Source: Candidatus Caccousia avicola
GTDB taxonomy: Bacteria; Bacillota; Clostridia; Oscillospirales; Acutalibacteraceae
NCBI GenBank assembly: GCA_018712435.1
Contig: DVGZ01000041.1
Location: forward strand, 1 to 64,000
Length of the DNA: 64,000 nucleotides
Direction: 5' to 3'
Shown here: one piece after another, positions 30,484 to 39,613 of the stretch
Layout: every line of letters begins with the position of its first letter
Position numbering within the stretch: the first letter of the stretch is position 1
Notes under the pieces: model-generated
What the model was told of the DNA's origin: nothing
The model's database searches: none
What the model saw: only the letters and a program-made list of their open reading frames with translations
Translations under genes and position numbers: made by a program

Positions 30484-32091
30484 GTGGAACGGCGGGTGGC
30501 AGGATTTTTTGGAATGGTAATGCTGGGGCTTCTGATTTGTATTTTGAGCGTTTATACGCTTTCGCTGGGCGAATCTCTCGCGGAGACGGCGCAGCGGCAG
30601 AGCAGCTACCGATTGACGGTGAACGAGACGCGCGGGACGATTTACGACTGCAATCTGCTTGCGCTCACCGGAGAGCAGGAGCGCTGGGTGGCCGCGGTGG
30701 CTCCCGGCGTTCAGACCGCTTCCGATCTCAGCCGCGCGATGGGGAGCGAGGGCGTCGCGGAAATTTCCTCCCTTCTGCAAAACGGTACGCCGTTTGCCCT
30801 GTCCCTTCCGTCGAACGTGTCCGGGGACGGGATTTTGACCTTCCAGATCCCGGAGCGGTACGGGGATTCCCAGCTGGCTGTCCATGCGATCGGATACCTT
30901 GACGGCTCCGGGCATGGCGTGGCGGGCATGGAAAAGGCGTACGATACATTTTTGTCGGAGCAAAAGGGGGAGATCTCCGTCTTGTATCAGGTGGATGCGC
31001 TGCATCGTGCGCTGGCGGGGGAAACGCCCACTGTGACCGATACGACGTATCTCGGAAAGGGCGGGCTGGTGCTGACGCTGGATAAGCGGATTCAGGAGCT
31101 GGCGGAGCAGGCGGCGGAAAAATCGCTGACAAAGGGAGCCGTTCTCGTGGCGGAGGTGCCGTCCTGCAAAATCCGCGCCATGGTCAGCCTGCCCACGTTT
31201 GATCCGAACGAGGTGGCCCAGCTTTTGGAGGACGAGGATTCCCCGCTGATGAACCGCTGTCTGGCCCCGTATAGCGTCGGTTCCGTGTTCAAGCTGGTTT
31301 CAGCTGCCGCCGCGCTGGAGTCCGGTCTGACGCCGGACGTTTCCTATGAATGTACCGGCAGCATCACGGTTTCCGGCGGCGATTTTCATTGCTACAATGA
31401 GGAATCCCACGGTGTGGAGGACATGCAGTCCGCGATCGCGAATTCCTGCAACACTTATTTTGTCCATCTGATGCAGCAGGTGGATCCCTCCCTGTTTCTC
31501 AATATGGCAAAACGCTTCGGTTTCGGTTCCGGGACGCAGCTTGCTCCGGGATACGTTTCCAGCTCCGGCATTCTGCCGTCGGAAAGCTCTCTGCGGGTTC
31601 CGCAGGCTCTGGCGAATTTTTCCTTTGGACAGGGAGAGCTCACCGCCACGCCCCTCCAGATTTTGGGGATGGTAAACGCAATCGCTTCCGACGGGGAATA
31701 TACGGCTCCTTCGCTGGTGCAGGGGACGGTTGACGCTTCGCTTCAAACGGTGTCGGGCGTGGAGGAGCAGGAACCGACGCGCGTTTTGAGCGCGTACCAC
31801 GCCGCCCTTTTGCAAAATTTCATGCGTGCGTCCGTGGAGGACGGCACCAGCACCAAGTATTCTCCCGCGCACGGCGGGGCGGGAGCCAAAACGGCGACGG
31901 CGCAGACAGGCCGCTTTGACGAAAATGGGGTGGAGCAGGTGCATTCCTGGTTCGCGGGCTTTTACCCGTACGACGATCCCCAGTATGTGATTGTGGTCTT
32001 TTCCGAAACGGGAACGGGCGGCGGCCCGACCTGCGGCCCCGTGTTTCAGGAAATTGCCGACGGTCTTTGGGAGCTGTTCCTCTCTCCGTGA
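30484..32091 (+). CDS. Class B penicillin-binding protein (transpeptidase)
   Basis: 535-aa PBP2/SpoVD-like enzyme: an N-terminal signal anchor (about residues 8-28), a reduced dimerisation domain (about 40-190) and a transpeptidase domain with SVFK (Ser266, Lys269) and SCN (321-323). The third motif, normally KTG, reads KTA (469-471, KTATAQTG). It cross-links peptidoglycan outside the membrane. ATG-independent start: GTG-like frame from 30484 (GTG GAA CGG) behind AAAGGGGG. Shorter than typical PBP2 (~600-700 aa) and without PASTA domains; vegetative versus sporulation role cannot be told. Confidence 0.88.
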   Translation: MERRVAGFFGMVMLGLLICILSVYTLSLGESLAETAQRQSSYRLTVNETRGTIYDCNLLALTGEQERWVAAVAPGVQTASDLSRAMGSEGVAEISSLLQNGTPFALSLPSNVSGDGILTFQIPERYGDSQLAVHAIGYLDGSGHGVAGMEKAYDTFLSEQKGEISVLYQVDALHRALAGETPTVTDTTYLGKGGLVLTLDKRIQELAEQAAEKSLTKGAVLVAEVPSCKIRAMVSLPTFDPNEVAQLLEDEDSPLMNRCLAPYSVGSVFKLVSAAAALESGLTPDVSYECTGSITVSGGDFHCYNEESHGVEDMQSAIANSCNTYFVHLMQQVDPSLFLNMAKRFGFGSGTQLAPGYVSSSGILPSESSLRVPQALANFSFGQGELTATPLQILGMVNAIASDGEYTAPSLVQGTVDASLQTVSGVEEQEPTRVLSAYHAALLQNFMRASVEDGTSTKYSPAHGGAGAKTATAQTGRFDENGVEQVHSWFAGFYPYDDPQYVIVVFSETGTGGGPTCGPVFQEIADGLWELFLSP

Positions 32092-32136
32092 AATGGCAAA
32101 AGGCGCGAAAAGGCGAAATTCTGTGAGATTTGTCGG

Positions 32137-32165
32137 TTGACAACCGGGGAGAATCCGGCTATAAT
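32137..32165 (+). promoter_or_regulatory. Consensus sigma-A promoter of alaS
   Basis: TTGACA (32137-32142), 17-bp spacer, TATAAT (32160-32165); transcription should start near 32172, just before the T-box. Confidence 0.93.
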
Positions 32166-32175
32166 TTTTATGTTT

Positions 32176-32445
32176 CATAGGAGCCTGGGGAACGGCTGCG
32201 CCGTGTCCGCAAGGCTTCCGGCATTGAAGGGAAACGCGCCGTGTCGGTTCGCGCAGAGAGGCCCTTGTCCTTCGGGACGCTGCGAGAGGGCTGCGAAAGG
32301 GTACGGAAGCGGCCGTCCCGGAGCCCCGTGCGAGGAGTACGGCGTTTTCCGCGTTAAGGAGCAAGAGAGGCGCTGCGGCGCAATTTGGGTGGTACCACGG
32401 GTTTCCCCGTCCCATATGGGAGGGGAAGCCCTTTTCTTTTTGCGC
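32176..32445 (+). promoter_or_regulatory. T-box riboswitch upstream of alaS
   Basis: About 270-nt structured leader: an AGAGAGG element (32267 region) and GCTGCGAGAGGG typical of stem I, the T-box sequence TGGGTGGTACCACGG (32386-32400) and a terminator GGGTTTCCCC / GGGGAAGCCC with a long T-run (32398-32441). A plausible alanine specifier GCC is at 32323-32325, followed by GAGTA. Uncharged tRNA-Ala should pair with the T-box and block termination, raising alaS. Confidence 0.93.
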
Positions 32446-32488
32446 GGGCCGCAAATTATGATTTCAAAATAAGGAGTCGGGTCAAGTT

Positions 32489-35122
32489 ATGCAGTGGACA
32501 GGATTAAACGAGCTGAGAGAAAAGTATCTGTCGTTCTTTGAGAGCAAGGGGCATCTGCGCCTGCCGAGCTTTTCGCTCATTCCGAAGGATGACAACAGCC
32601 TTCTGCTGATCAATTCGGGCATGGCGCCCATGAAGAAGTATTTCACGGGAGAGGTCACGCCGCCCCGCAAGCGCGTCACCACCTGTCAGAAGTGCATCCG
32701 CACGGGCGACATTGAGAATGTCGGCAAAACCGCGCGCCACGGCACTTACTTTGAGATGCTGGGCAACTTCTCCTTCGGAGACTATTTCAAGCATGAGGCC
32801 ACCGCTTGGGCGTGGGAATTCTGCACGAAGGTGCTGGAAATGCCCGTGGATAAGCTGTGGGTGACGATTTATCAGGACGACGACGAAGCGTTCGAGATCT
32901 GGACGAAGGAAGTCGGCGTTGCCCCGGACCGCATTGTGCGCATGGGCAAGGAGGATAACTTCTGGGAGCATGGCTCCGGCCCCTGCGGCCCCTGCTCGGA
33001 GATCTATTTTGACCGCGGCGAGCAGTACGGCTGCGGAAAGCCCACCTGCGGCGTCGGCTGTGACTGCGACCGCTATGTGGAATTCTGGAACGTGGTGTTC
33101 TCTCAGTTTGACAGCGACGGCAAGGGCAACTACCCGCCGATGGCGCACCCGAACATTGATACCGGCATGGGCCTGGAGCGTCTGGCCTGCATTATGCAGG
33201 GCGTGGATAACCTGTTCCTCGTCGACACGGTGCAGAATATCATGAAGCATATCTGCCGCATTGCCGGTGTTACCTATGGCGAGGACGAGAAGAAGGACGT
33301 TTCCCTGCGCGTTATCACCGACCATATCCGTTCCACGACCTTCATGATCGGGGACGGCGTGATGCCGAGCAACGAGGGACGCGGCTATGTTCTCCGCCGC
33401 CTGCTCCGCCGTGCCGCCCGTCATGGCCGTCTCCTCGGCATCGATCGCCCCTTCCTCTCCGAAGTGGCCGAGACCGTGATCCATGAGAACCTGACCGCGT
33501 ATCCGGAGCTGGATGAAAAGCGCGCCATGATCCTCAAGCTGATCCGTGTGGAGGAGGAGAGCTTTGCCAAGACGATCGATCAGGGCATGCAGATGCTCAA
33601 CGATATTCTGGATCGCCTGGATACCAGCGTAATGACCGGCGAGGATGCGTTCCGTCTGAACGATACCTACGGCTTCCCGCTGGATCTGACGAAGGAAATT
33701 GCCGCTGAGCGCGGATTCACCATTGACGAGGAAGCGTTCCGCGAGAAGCTCCAGGAGCAGAAGGTGCGCGCCCGCAACGCCCGCAAAAACGCGGGAGCCG
33801 ACGCATGGCTGGGAGAGAGCAATCTGCTCGACGGCGTGCCGGAGACGGAGTTCCTCGGCTATGAGGAGCTTTCCTGCCGCGCGAAGATCCTCGCGATTGT
33901 GAAGGATGGCGCGCGTGTGGATTCCGTGACAGCCGGCGACGAAGCTGTGATCGTGTGCGATCGTACGGTGTTTTACGGCGAGGGCGGCGGACAGATCGGT
34001 GATACCGGATCGGGCGAATCCGAGGACGCGATGTTCACCGTGGACAACACCACCAAGAACCATGCGAAGAATTATCTCCACCATATTTCCGTGACGGCGG
34101 GAGCCGTGTCTGTCGGGGAAGAGGTTTCCCTGAGTGTGGACGCGGAGCGCCGCGCCGCCATCATGCGCAACCACACGGCGGCTCACCTGCTCCAGGCCGC
34201 CCTGCGCCGTGTGCTGGGCGATCACGTTGAGCAGGCCGGTCAGTTGGTCAATGAAAAGCATGTCCGCTTTGACTTCACGCATTTCTCCGCGCTGACTCCG
34301 GAGGAGATCGCGCAGGTGGAGCTGCTGGTCAATCAGGAGATCCTCAAGGGCGTGGAGGTAAGCTGCCGCGAGATGCCGATCGAGGAAGCGCGCAAGCTCG
34401 GCGCGATGGCTCTGTTCGGGGAAAAGTACGGCGATATTGTCCGCGTCGTTTCCGTGGAGGACTTCTCGCGCGAGTTCTGCGGCGGCACCCATATTTCCAA
34501 TACGGCGAAAATCGGTCTCTTTAAGATTGTGTCCGAATCCTCCGTGGCTTCCGGTGTGCGCCGGATCGAGGGCGTGACGGGTCTCGGCGTTCTGGGAATG
34601 CTGACGGACGCGACCGCGCTGATCGGCAGCACGGCGATGGTGATGAAGCTGAACAATCCCGCCGACATCAGCGTGCGCGCTGCCCAGCTCATGGGCGAGA
34701 TCAAGGAAAAGGACTCCGCGATCGAGGCGCTCAACAGCCGGATCGCAGGCATGCAGATGGACGGCCTGTTCTCCGAGGCGAAGGAGATCAACGGCGTGAA
34801 GGTAATCACCGCGCTCTTCTCCGGCACGGAGCCCGCCGCGCTGCGGACCATGTGCGATCGCATCCGTGATCAGGCTTCTGCGATCGCGGCGGTTCTCGCC
34901 TGCACCAACGGCGGAAAGGGCAGCATCGCGGCGACCGTTGGCAAGGGCGCGCAGGCCAAGGGTCTGCATGCCGGACAGCTTGCCAAGGCGGTGGCGCAGA
35001 TCACCGGCGGCAACGGCGGCGGAAAGCCCGATTTTGCCATGGCGGGCGCGAAGGATCTGACCAAGCTGGACGAAGCGCTTGCCGCGGCGGAAACGATCGT
35101 CGCGGACATGATGAAGAAATAA
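32489..35122 (+). CDS. alaS: Alanine-tRNA ligase
   Basis: 877-aa AlaRS, normal length. N-terminal class II catalytic core (RPSF-like LRLPSFSLIPKDDNSLLLIN, RHGTYFEMLGNFSFG), tRNA-recognition region, then the editing domain with HTAAHLL (about 567) and CGGTHISNT (about 665), and a C-terminal oligomerisation part. It charges tRNA-Ala and clears mischarged Ser/Gly. Controlled by the T-box leader immediately upstream. ATG 32489 is preceded by AAGGAG at 32471. Confidence 0.97.
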   Translation: MQWTGLNELREKYLSFFESKGHLRLPSFSLIPKDDNSLLLINSGMAPMKKYFTGEVTPPRKRVTTCQKCIRTGDIENVGKTARHGTYFEMLGNFSFGDYFKHEATAWAWEFCTKVLEMPVDKLWVTIYQDDDEAFEIWTKEVGVAPDRIVRMGKEDNFWEHGSGPCGPCSEIYFDRGEQYGCGKPTCGVGCDCDRYVEFWNVVFSQFDSDGKGNYPPMAHPNIDTGMGLERLACIMQGVDNLFLVDTVQNIMKHICRIAGVTYGEDEKKDVSLRVITDHIRSTTFMIGDGVMPSNEGRGYVLRRLLRRAARHGRLLGIDRPFLSEVAETVIHENLTAYPELDEKRAMILKLIRVEEESFAKTIDQGMQMLNDILDRLDTSVMTGEDAFRLNDTYGFPLDLTKEIAAERGFTIDEEAFREKLQEQKVRARNARKNAGADAWLGESNLLDGVPETEFLGYEELSCRAKILAIVKDGARVDSVTAGDEAVIVCDRTVFYGEGGGQIGDTGSGESEDAMFTVDNTTKNHAKNYLHHISVTAGAVSVGEEVSLSVDAERRAAIMRNHTAAHLLQAALRRVLGDHVEQAGQLVNEKHVRFDFTHFSALTPEEIAQVELLVNQEILKGVEVSCREMPIEEARKLGAMALFGEKYGDIVRVVSVEDFSREFCGGTHISNTAKIGLFKIVSESSVASGVRRIEGVTGLGVLGMLTDATALIGSTAMVMKLNNPADISVRAAQLMGEIKEKDSAIEALNSRIAGMQMDGLFSEAKEINGVKVITALFSGTEPAALRTMCDRIRDQASAIAAVLACTNGGKGSIAATVGKGAQAKGLHAGQLAKAVAQITGGNGGGKPDFAMAGAKDLTKLDEALAAAETIVADMMKK

Positions 35123-35176
35123 GCCCTTCCTTTCGGCAAAAGAAACGAAAAGATTCTTTTCAGTCCCCTTTTGATG

Positions 35177-35185
35177 TGCTATAAT
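35177..35185 (+). promoter_or_regulatory. Extended -10 promoter of the HIT operon
   Basis: TGCTATAAT (35177-35185); weak TTTTCA -35 at 35157-35162. A ~130-nt leader follows. Confidence 0.7.
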
Positions 35186-35214
35186 AAACGCAGTAGAGCC
35201 GTGGTGCGGGCGGT

Positions 35215-35266
35215 ATCGCGCGCGAATCCATGCAAACCGGTTTGCCGGGGGATGCGTGCGCGATTG
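35215..35266 (+). other. Structured leader hairpin upstream of the HIT gene
   Basis: Imperfect long stem TCGCGCGCGAATCC / GGATGCGTGCGCGA enclosing the palindrome AAACCGGTTT. No T-run follows, so it is not a terminator. Meaning unknown. Confidence 0.45.
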
Positions 35267-35315
35267 GTCCGCGTGAAGCTTCGGCACGGCAAAAGGAAAG
35301 TGGTGAGAATGAAAA

Positions 35316-35657
35316 ATGAGCGATTGTATCTTTTGTAAGATTGCCGCGGGAGAGATCCCCAGTAAAAAAGCATACGAGGACGAACGCGTTCTTGCTTTCT
35401 ATGATTTGGAGCCGCAGGCTCCCGTCCATGTCCTGATCATCCCGAAGGAGCATATTGCTTCCGTCGCGGAGATCACGGAGGAAAATTCCAGCATTGCGGC
35501 GCATATCTTTGAGGTGGCGGCCCGTTTGGCGAAAGAGCTGGGGCTGGAAGGCGGCTTCCGTCTGGTGGCCAACACAGGAGCCGACGGCGGGCAGACCGTG
35601 CAGCATCTGCATGTCCATCTGTTGGGCGGCCGTTCCATGAAGTGGCCTCCCGGCTGA
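35316..35657 (+). CDS. hinT: HIT family protein (HinT-like purine nucleotide hydrolase)
   Basis: 113-aa HIT-domain protein of the HinT branch. N-terminal DCIFCKIAAGEIPS with conserved Cys, and the HIT catalytic triad HLHVHLL near residue 100. Such proteins hydrolyse AMP-amidates, including aminoacyl-adenylates released by tRNA synthetases; the neighbouring alaS may be coincidence. ATG 35316 is seven bases after an out-of-frame ATG and has a weak GGTGAG site. Confidence 0.93.
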   Translation: MSDCIFCKIAAGEIPSKKAYEDERVLAFYDLEPQAPVHVLIIPKEHIASVAEITEENSSIAAHIFEVAARLAKELGLEGGFRLVANTGADGGQTVQHLHVHLLGGRSMKWPPG

Positions 35658-35697
35658 GAAATGCCGTCCTTCATTTTGCAGGAAAAGAGGAGTTTGT

Positions 35698-36261
35698 ATG
35701 AGCGATACGGATCGAAAGTATTATCATATGGAAATTGCCGGGTGCAGCCGGGAGCTTCCGATTTGCCCCATCAGCGATACCATGGATATCGCGGGCTTTG
35801 TGATGCTGGGTGACGTGGAGATCACGGAACATACGGCCAAGGCGCTGCTGGAAAAATGCCCGGAGCACGACGTTATCATCACCGCTGAGACGAAGGGAAT
35901 CCCGCTGGCCTACGAGATGGCCCGGCAGGGATGCCGCCGATATGTGGTGGCCCGCAAGAGCGTGAAAGCGTACATGCGCAACCCGATCCATGTGGAGGTC
36001 AAATCCATCACGACGGATCATGTGCAGAAGCTGTTCCTCGCGGAAGATGATTATCGGGATTTGAAGGGAAAACGCGTGCTGATCGTGGACGATGTGATCA
36101 GTACGGGAGAATCCCTTGCGGCCATTGAAAGCCTTGTGCTGCAATTTGGCGGCGTGATTGTCGGGCGGGCCTGCGTGCTCGCGGAAGGCGACGCCATGCA
36201 TCGGGACGATATTATTTTCCTTGAGCCTCTCCCGCTGTTCACCAAGGAGGAGAACGCTTGA
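35698..36261 (+). CDS. Phosphoribosyltransferase family protein
   Basis: 187-aa type I phosphoribosyltransferase. PRPP-binding loop VLIVDDVISTGES (about residues 124-136) with the two acidic residues, and flexible loop region KAYMRNP. Resembles adenine/xanthine phosphoribosyltransferases used in purine salvage, but base specificity cannot be read. AGAGGAG is six bases before ATG 35698; it follows the HIT gene after 40 bp in the same transcript. Confidence 0.85.
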   Translation: MSDTDRKYYHMEIAGCSRELPICPISDTMDIAGFVMLGDVEITEHTAKALLEKCPEHDVIITAETKGIPLAYEMARQGCRRYVVARKSVKAYMRNPIHVEVKSITTDHVQKLFLAEDDYRDLKGKRVLIVDDVISTGESLAAIESLVLQFGGVIVGRACVLAEGDAMHRDDIIFLEPLPLFTKEENA

Positions 36262-36352
36262 TTTTTCTGTTTTTGCAGAAGAACCCCGAAAAGTGACGCT
36301 GCCGCCAACAGAATAGGAGGGCGGCAGCCTGTAAAGGGGGCTTTTTATCCGG

Positions 36353-38560
36353 ATGAAGCGGCCGCTGGCGCTGGTAGGTTTTTCGTATCTGCTGGCGCTG
36401 ACGGTCGCTCTTTTCTTTGGTGAAAGACTGTCACCTTATTTGGCTTGCGGCGCGTCAATTCTGTTCACCATTTTCTTCCTTTCCAAACGGCTGCGAAAAG
36501 GTATGGTCCTTTCCGCTTCCATGCTGGCTGCGGCGCTTGCGTTCAGCAGCTTTTCCGCGGGATCCTCCCGCCTTGCCTGCGTGGAAAATCTTCACGGGAT
36601 AGAGGCGGAAATCAGCGGCGTTGTGGTGGACCTTCCCTATGACGAAAACTATCGCACCTGTTATTTGCTGGAAGTGCGCCGGATCGAGAACCACGCGTTT
36701 CCCGCAAACGGCCGTATCCTGGTTTACGCGAAGGAGCCTATCGCGGATGGGCCGGGGGACTGTGTGGAGGGCGTGATGCGCTTGCTTCTTCCGGATGGAA
36801 ACACCGGTCCTTTTGGCCAGCGGGCTTCCCTGGCGGCGGATGGAGTCTATTTATATGCATTTCCGGTGGAGGAAGGGGCTATCTCTGTTCCAGGCAGGGA
36901 GAATTCCCTCTGGATCTCCATCCTCTCCTGGAAGGAACGCTTGTATGATGCGGCGGATGCCGTCTTCTCCCGTTCTGATTCCGCTTTCGTGAAAGCTTTG
37001 CTGTTTGGGGACAAGCATGAGCTGTCCGAGGAGGTGCAGGAGGATTTCCGCGTGTCCGGTGTGTCGCATCTTCTGGCGGTATCGGGCTTTCACCTGGCTG
37101 TGGTGACGCAGCTCCTTACCCTTCTTCTGCGCGCGCTGCGTCTGCCGCGTCCTTTCTGCGTGCTGGGGGTGGCGGCGGGAATCCTTTTGTTTATGGCGAC
37201 GGCGGGATTCTCGTTTTCCGTTTGCCGGAGCGGAATCATGTGTCTGATTTTGCTGCTGGGCGAATGCTGTTTCCGGCGAGCGGATACCTTGAATTCGCTG
37301 GGCCTGGCTGTGCTGCTGATTTGCCTGCATAATCCGTACGCAGCCGCGGACGCGGGTTTTCTTCTTTCGATCTCTGCTACCGCTGGAATCGCGCTCTGTG
37401 CGGGACGACTGCAAAAAGCGATGGAGCGGCTGCACGGTTCCGATGGTGTGCTGCACCGCCTGCTGCGTCCGGTCTATGCTCTTTTGGCTTCCACGTTGGG
37501 CGCGCTTCTGTTTACGCTTCCGCTGAGCCTTCCTCTGTTTGGAACCATCTCACCGGCGGCTGTGCCCGCCAATCTTCTGATGATGATCCCATCCTCTCTG
37601 CTGCTCCAGCTTTCTCTCCTTACGGTTTTAGCGGCAGCCGTCGCACCGGGAGCCGCTTCAATTGCGGCGATTCCCGTTTCCTGGCTCTGCCGGTATCTCA
37701 GAAGCTGTGCCGCTTTTCTCTCCGGTTTACCGTATGCCAGCTTTTCTTTTTCCGGGAGGGAAGCGTTTCTGTGGCTGGGATGTGCGCTGTTTCTTTTGGG
37801 ATTGGCTGTATTGCTTGGGCGAGGCCGTCCGAAGCTCCGGCTTACCGGTCTGCTTTGTGTGATTTTGTTTTTGGTTACGCTTGTATCGCATCAGTTCTCC
37901 CTGCGCAATGTCACCTGTTGCTCGGTGCTTTCCTCCGGCGACGGGATTTCCCTTGTGCTGACGAGAAACGGCCGCGCGGCGGTTGTTGGGTGCGGAGGAT
38001 ATTCCCAGAGTCCTCTTTTGCGGGAACTGGATGCGCAGAACGTCAAGGAACTGGATTTGCTTGCCCTTGTGAGCGAAAGCTTTGAAGAGGGGAGCAATGC
38101 CGGGCATACACTGGAAAAGAAGCCCGCGAGCGTTCTTCTCTGCCGAGGGGAATCTCTGGCCAACGCAACGCTGCTCAGCGGCTCCGAAAAGGCGGGGGAG
38201 ACCGTCTGCTATGGAGAAGGGTACACGGTTTTTCTCTGGGACGGTGCGGTTTCCGTGGAGCGCAGCGGCGATTTTGTCCGGATCCTGTGCGGGAATGAGC
38301 GGATCCTGCTTTGGCCGGAGGGGGCCGGGGAGGATACGCTGCCGGAGGACTGGAAGGACTGTACCATTCTGGTGATGGAGGAAACGCCGGATTCTCTTTC
38401 GGATTTCGCGCCGCGGTACGGAATCTTTTGTATGGATGAGGACGCTGTCAGCCGTGTCTGGCGTGCGGATTACAGCTTTCTTCCTCTTGCGACGGAGGAT
38501 GGAGCAATTGAGATTCGGGTTGGTGCAGGAAACACAACACAGGTAAGGAGGGAGCTCTGA
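36353..38560 (+). CDS. comEC: ComEC/Rec2-family DNA uptake channel, degenerate MBL domain
   Basis: 735-aa polytopic protein. N-terminal membrane segment and DUF4131-like soluble domain (about 65-170), then the competence core with SHLLAVSGFHLAV (about 236) and CRSGIMCLI, typical of ComEC. The C-terminal ~220 residues align in position to the metallo-beta-lactamase-like nuclease domain but the HxHxDH metal motif is missing (around ELDLLALVSESFEEGS). It forms the channel for single-stranded DNA uptake; the nuclease would be inactive. Its stop overlaps nothing; holA follows immediately. AAAGGGGG precedes the start. Confidence 0.88.
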   Translation: MKRPLALVGFSYLLALTVALFFGERLSPYLACGASILFTIFFLSKRLRKGMVLSASMLAAALAFSSFSAGSSRLACVENLHGIEAEISGVVVDLPYDENYRTCYLLEVRRIENHAFPANGRILVYAKEPIADGPGDCVEGVMRLLLPDGNTGPFGQRASLAADGVYLYAFPVEEGAISVPGRENSLWISILSWKERLYDAADAVFSRSDSAFVKALLFGDKHELSEEVQEDFRVSGVSHLLAVSGFHLAVVTQLLTLLLRALRLPRPFCVLGVAAGILLFMATAGFSFSVCRSGIMCLILLLGECCFRRADTLNSLGLAVLLICLHNPYAAADAGFLLSISATAGIALCAGRLQKAMERLHGSDGVLHRLLRPVYALLASTLGALLFTLPLSLPLFGTISPAAVPANLLMMIPSSLLLQLSLLTVLAAAVAPGAASIAAIPVSWLCRYLRSCAAFLSGLPYASFSFSGREAFLWLGCALFLLGLAVLLGRGRPKLRLTGLLCVILFLVTLVSHQFSLRNVTCCSVLSSGDGISLVLTRNGRAAVVGCGGYSQSPLLRELDAQNVKELDLLALVSESFEEGSNAGHTLEKKPASVLLCRGESLANATLLSGSEKAGETVCYGEGYTVFLWDGAVSVERSGDFVRILCGNERILLWPEGAGEDTLPEDWKDCTILVMEETPDSLSDFAPRYGIFCMDEDAVSRVWRADYSFLPLATEDGAIEIRVGAGNTTQVRREL

Positions 38561-39613
38561 ATGCCTCAGCATACGGAATTGGAATTGAAAAAACAATTGG
38601 ATTCCGGTGAATTTGCCAGAGTCTATTTTTTCTACGGACCGGAAAAGTTTATGATCGAGAAATACACCAAACGATTTCTTGATAAAGCGGGAAATCTTCC
38701 TTTTCCGGATTTTAACGTACAGCGGTTTGACGGTCGGGAAACGTCCGTGGATACCATTGCGGACGCTGTGGAAGCGCTTCCCTTCATGGCGGAACGCAAA
38801 TGCGTGACGGTCAGCGATTTTGACGTGGAGACCTGCGGAGCGGTGGAGTTGGGGAAGCTTCACGAGCTGCTGGAAAATCTTCCGGATTCCACTTCGCTGT
38901 TGTTTTACTGTCCCGGCCTTGCGGTCGATGTGAAAAAATCATCCAAATGGAAAAAATTTGCGGCGGCGGTCAATCAGGCCGGAGTCAGCACGGTGATGGA
39001 GCGGCGTACCGGCGCGGAGCTGGAAAAAACACTTTGCGCAGCGGCCGCGAAGCGAGGCTGCGATCTTTCCCGCCCCAATGCTTCCCGCATCGTTTCCTAT
39101 GCGGGCAACGATCTGCGGACGCTCTATCATGAATTGGAAAAGCTGTGCTCCTATCAGGGAAAGGGAGAGATAACCGCCGCCCTGATCGATCGCCTGGTAA
39201 CCAAGAATCTGGAAGCCAACGTATTTGCGCTGGGAAAAGCGATTATCGCCGGAGAGTACGATAAGGCATACCGTGTTCTGGATCTTTTGTTTTATCAGAA
39301 TGAGGAGCCGGTTAACGTTCTGGCCGCGCTGTCCTCCTCGTATCTGGATCTCTACCGGGTGCGCGCTTCCATTCAGAGCGGCTTGTCCGCGCAGACTCCC
39401 GCACAGTATTTCGATTATAAGGGGAAGGAATTCCGTTTGCGCAACGCGGAACGGGATGTGCGCTCCCTTTCTCTGTCGGCCTTACGCGAAAGCCTGGACG
39501 TTCTTTTGGAAACGGACACCGCCCTGAAGGGCGCGAGGGGAAGCCGCAGAATTATCATGGAAAAAATGATAGCGCGGCTGCTTCTTGCCGCGCAGAAGGA
39601 GAAAATGGCTTGA
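38561..39613 (+). CDS. holA: DNA polymerase III subunit delta
   Basis: 350-aa clamp-loader subunit. N-terminal YFFYGPEKFMIEKY matches the delta pattern (YLLYGxExxL), central FYCPG and KKWKKF region, and a helical C-terminal domain (ALSSSYLDLYRV, FRLRNAERDVRSLS). It opens the beta clamp. In Firmicutes holA commonly follows comEC, as here, directly after its stop with AAGGAGG in the comEC end. The stop overlaps rnmV's TTG. Confidence 0.93.
   Translation: MPQHTELELKKQLDSGEFARVYFFYGPEKFMIEKYTKRFLDKAGNLPFPDFNVQRFDGRETSVDTIADAVEALPFMAERKCVTVSDFDVETCGAVELGKLHELLENLPDSTSLLFYCPGLAVDVKKSSKWKKFAAAVNQAGVSTVMERRTGAELEKTLCAAAAKRGCDLSRPNASRIVSYAGNDLRTLYHELEKLCSYQGKGEITAALIDRLVTKNLEANVFALGKAIIAGEYDKAYRVLDLLFYQNEEPVNVLAALSSSYLDLYRVRASIQSGLSAQTPAQYFDYKGKEFRLRNAERDVRSLSLSALRESLDVLLETDTALKGARGSRRIIMEKMIARLLLAAQKEKMA

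Noticed and set aside
32504..35287. Long minus-strand frame opposite alaS
   Set aside because: Mirror of a high-GC third-position gene; AlaS is complete on the + strand.
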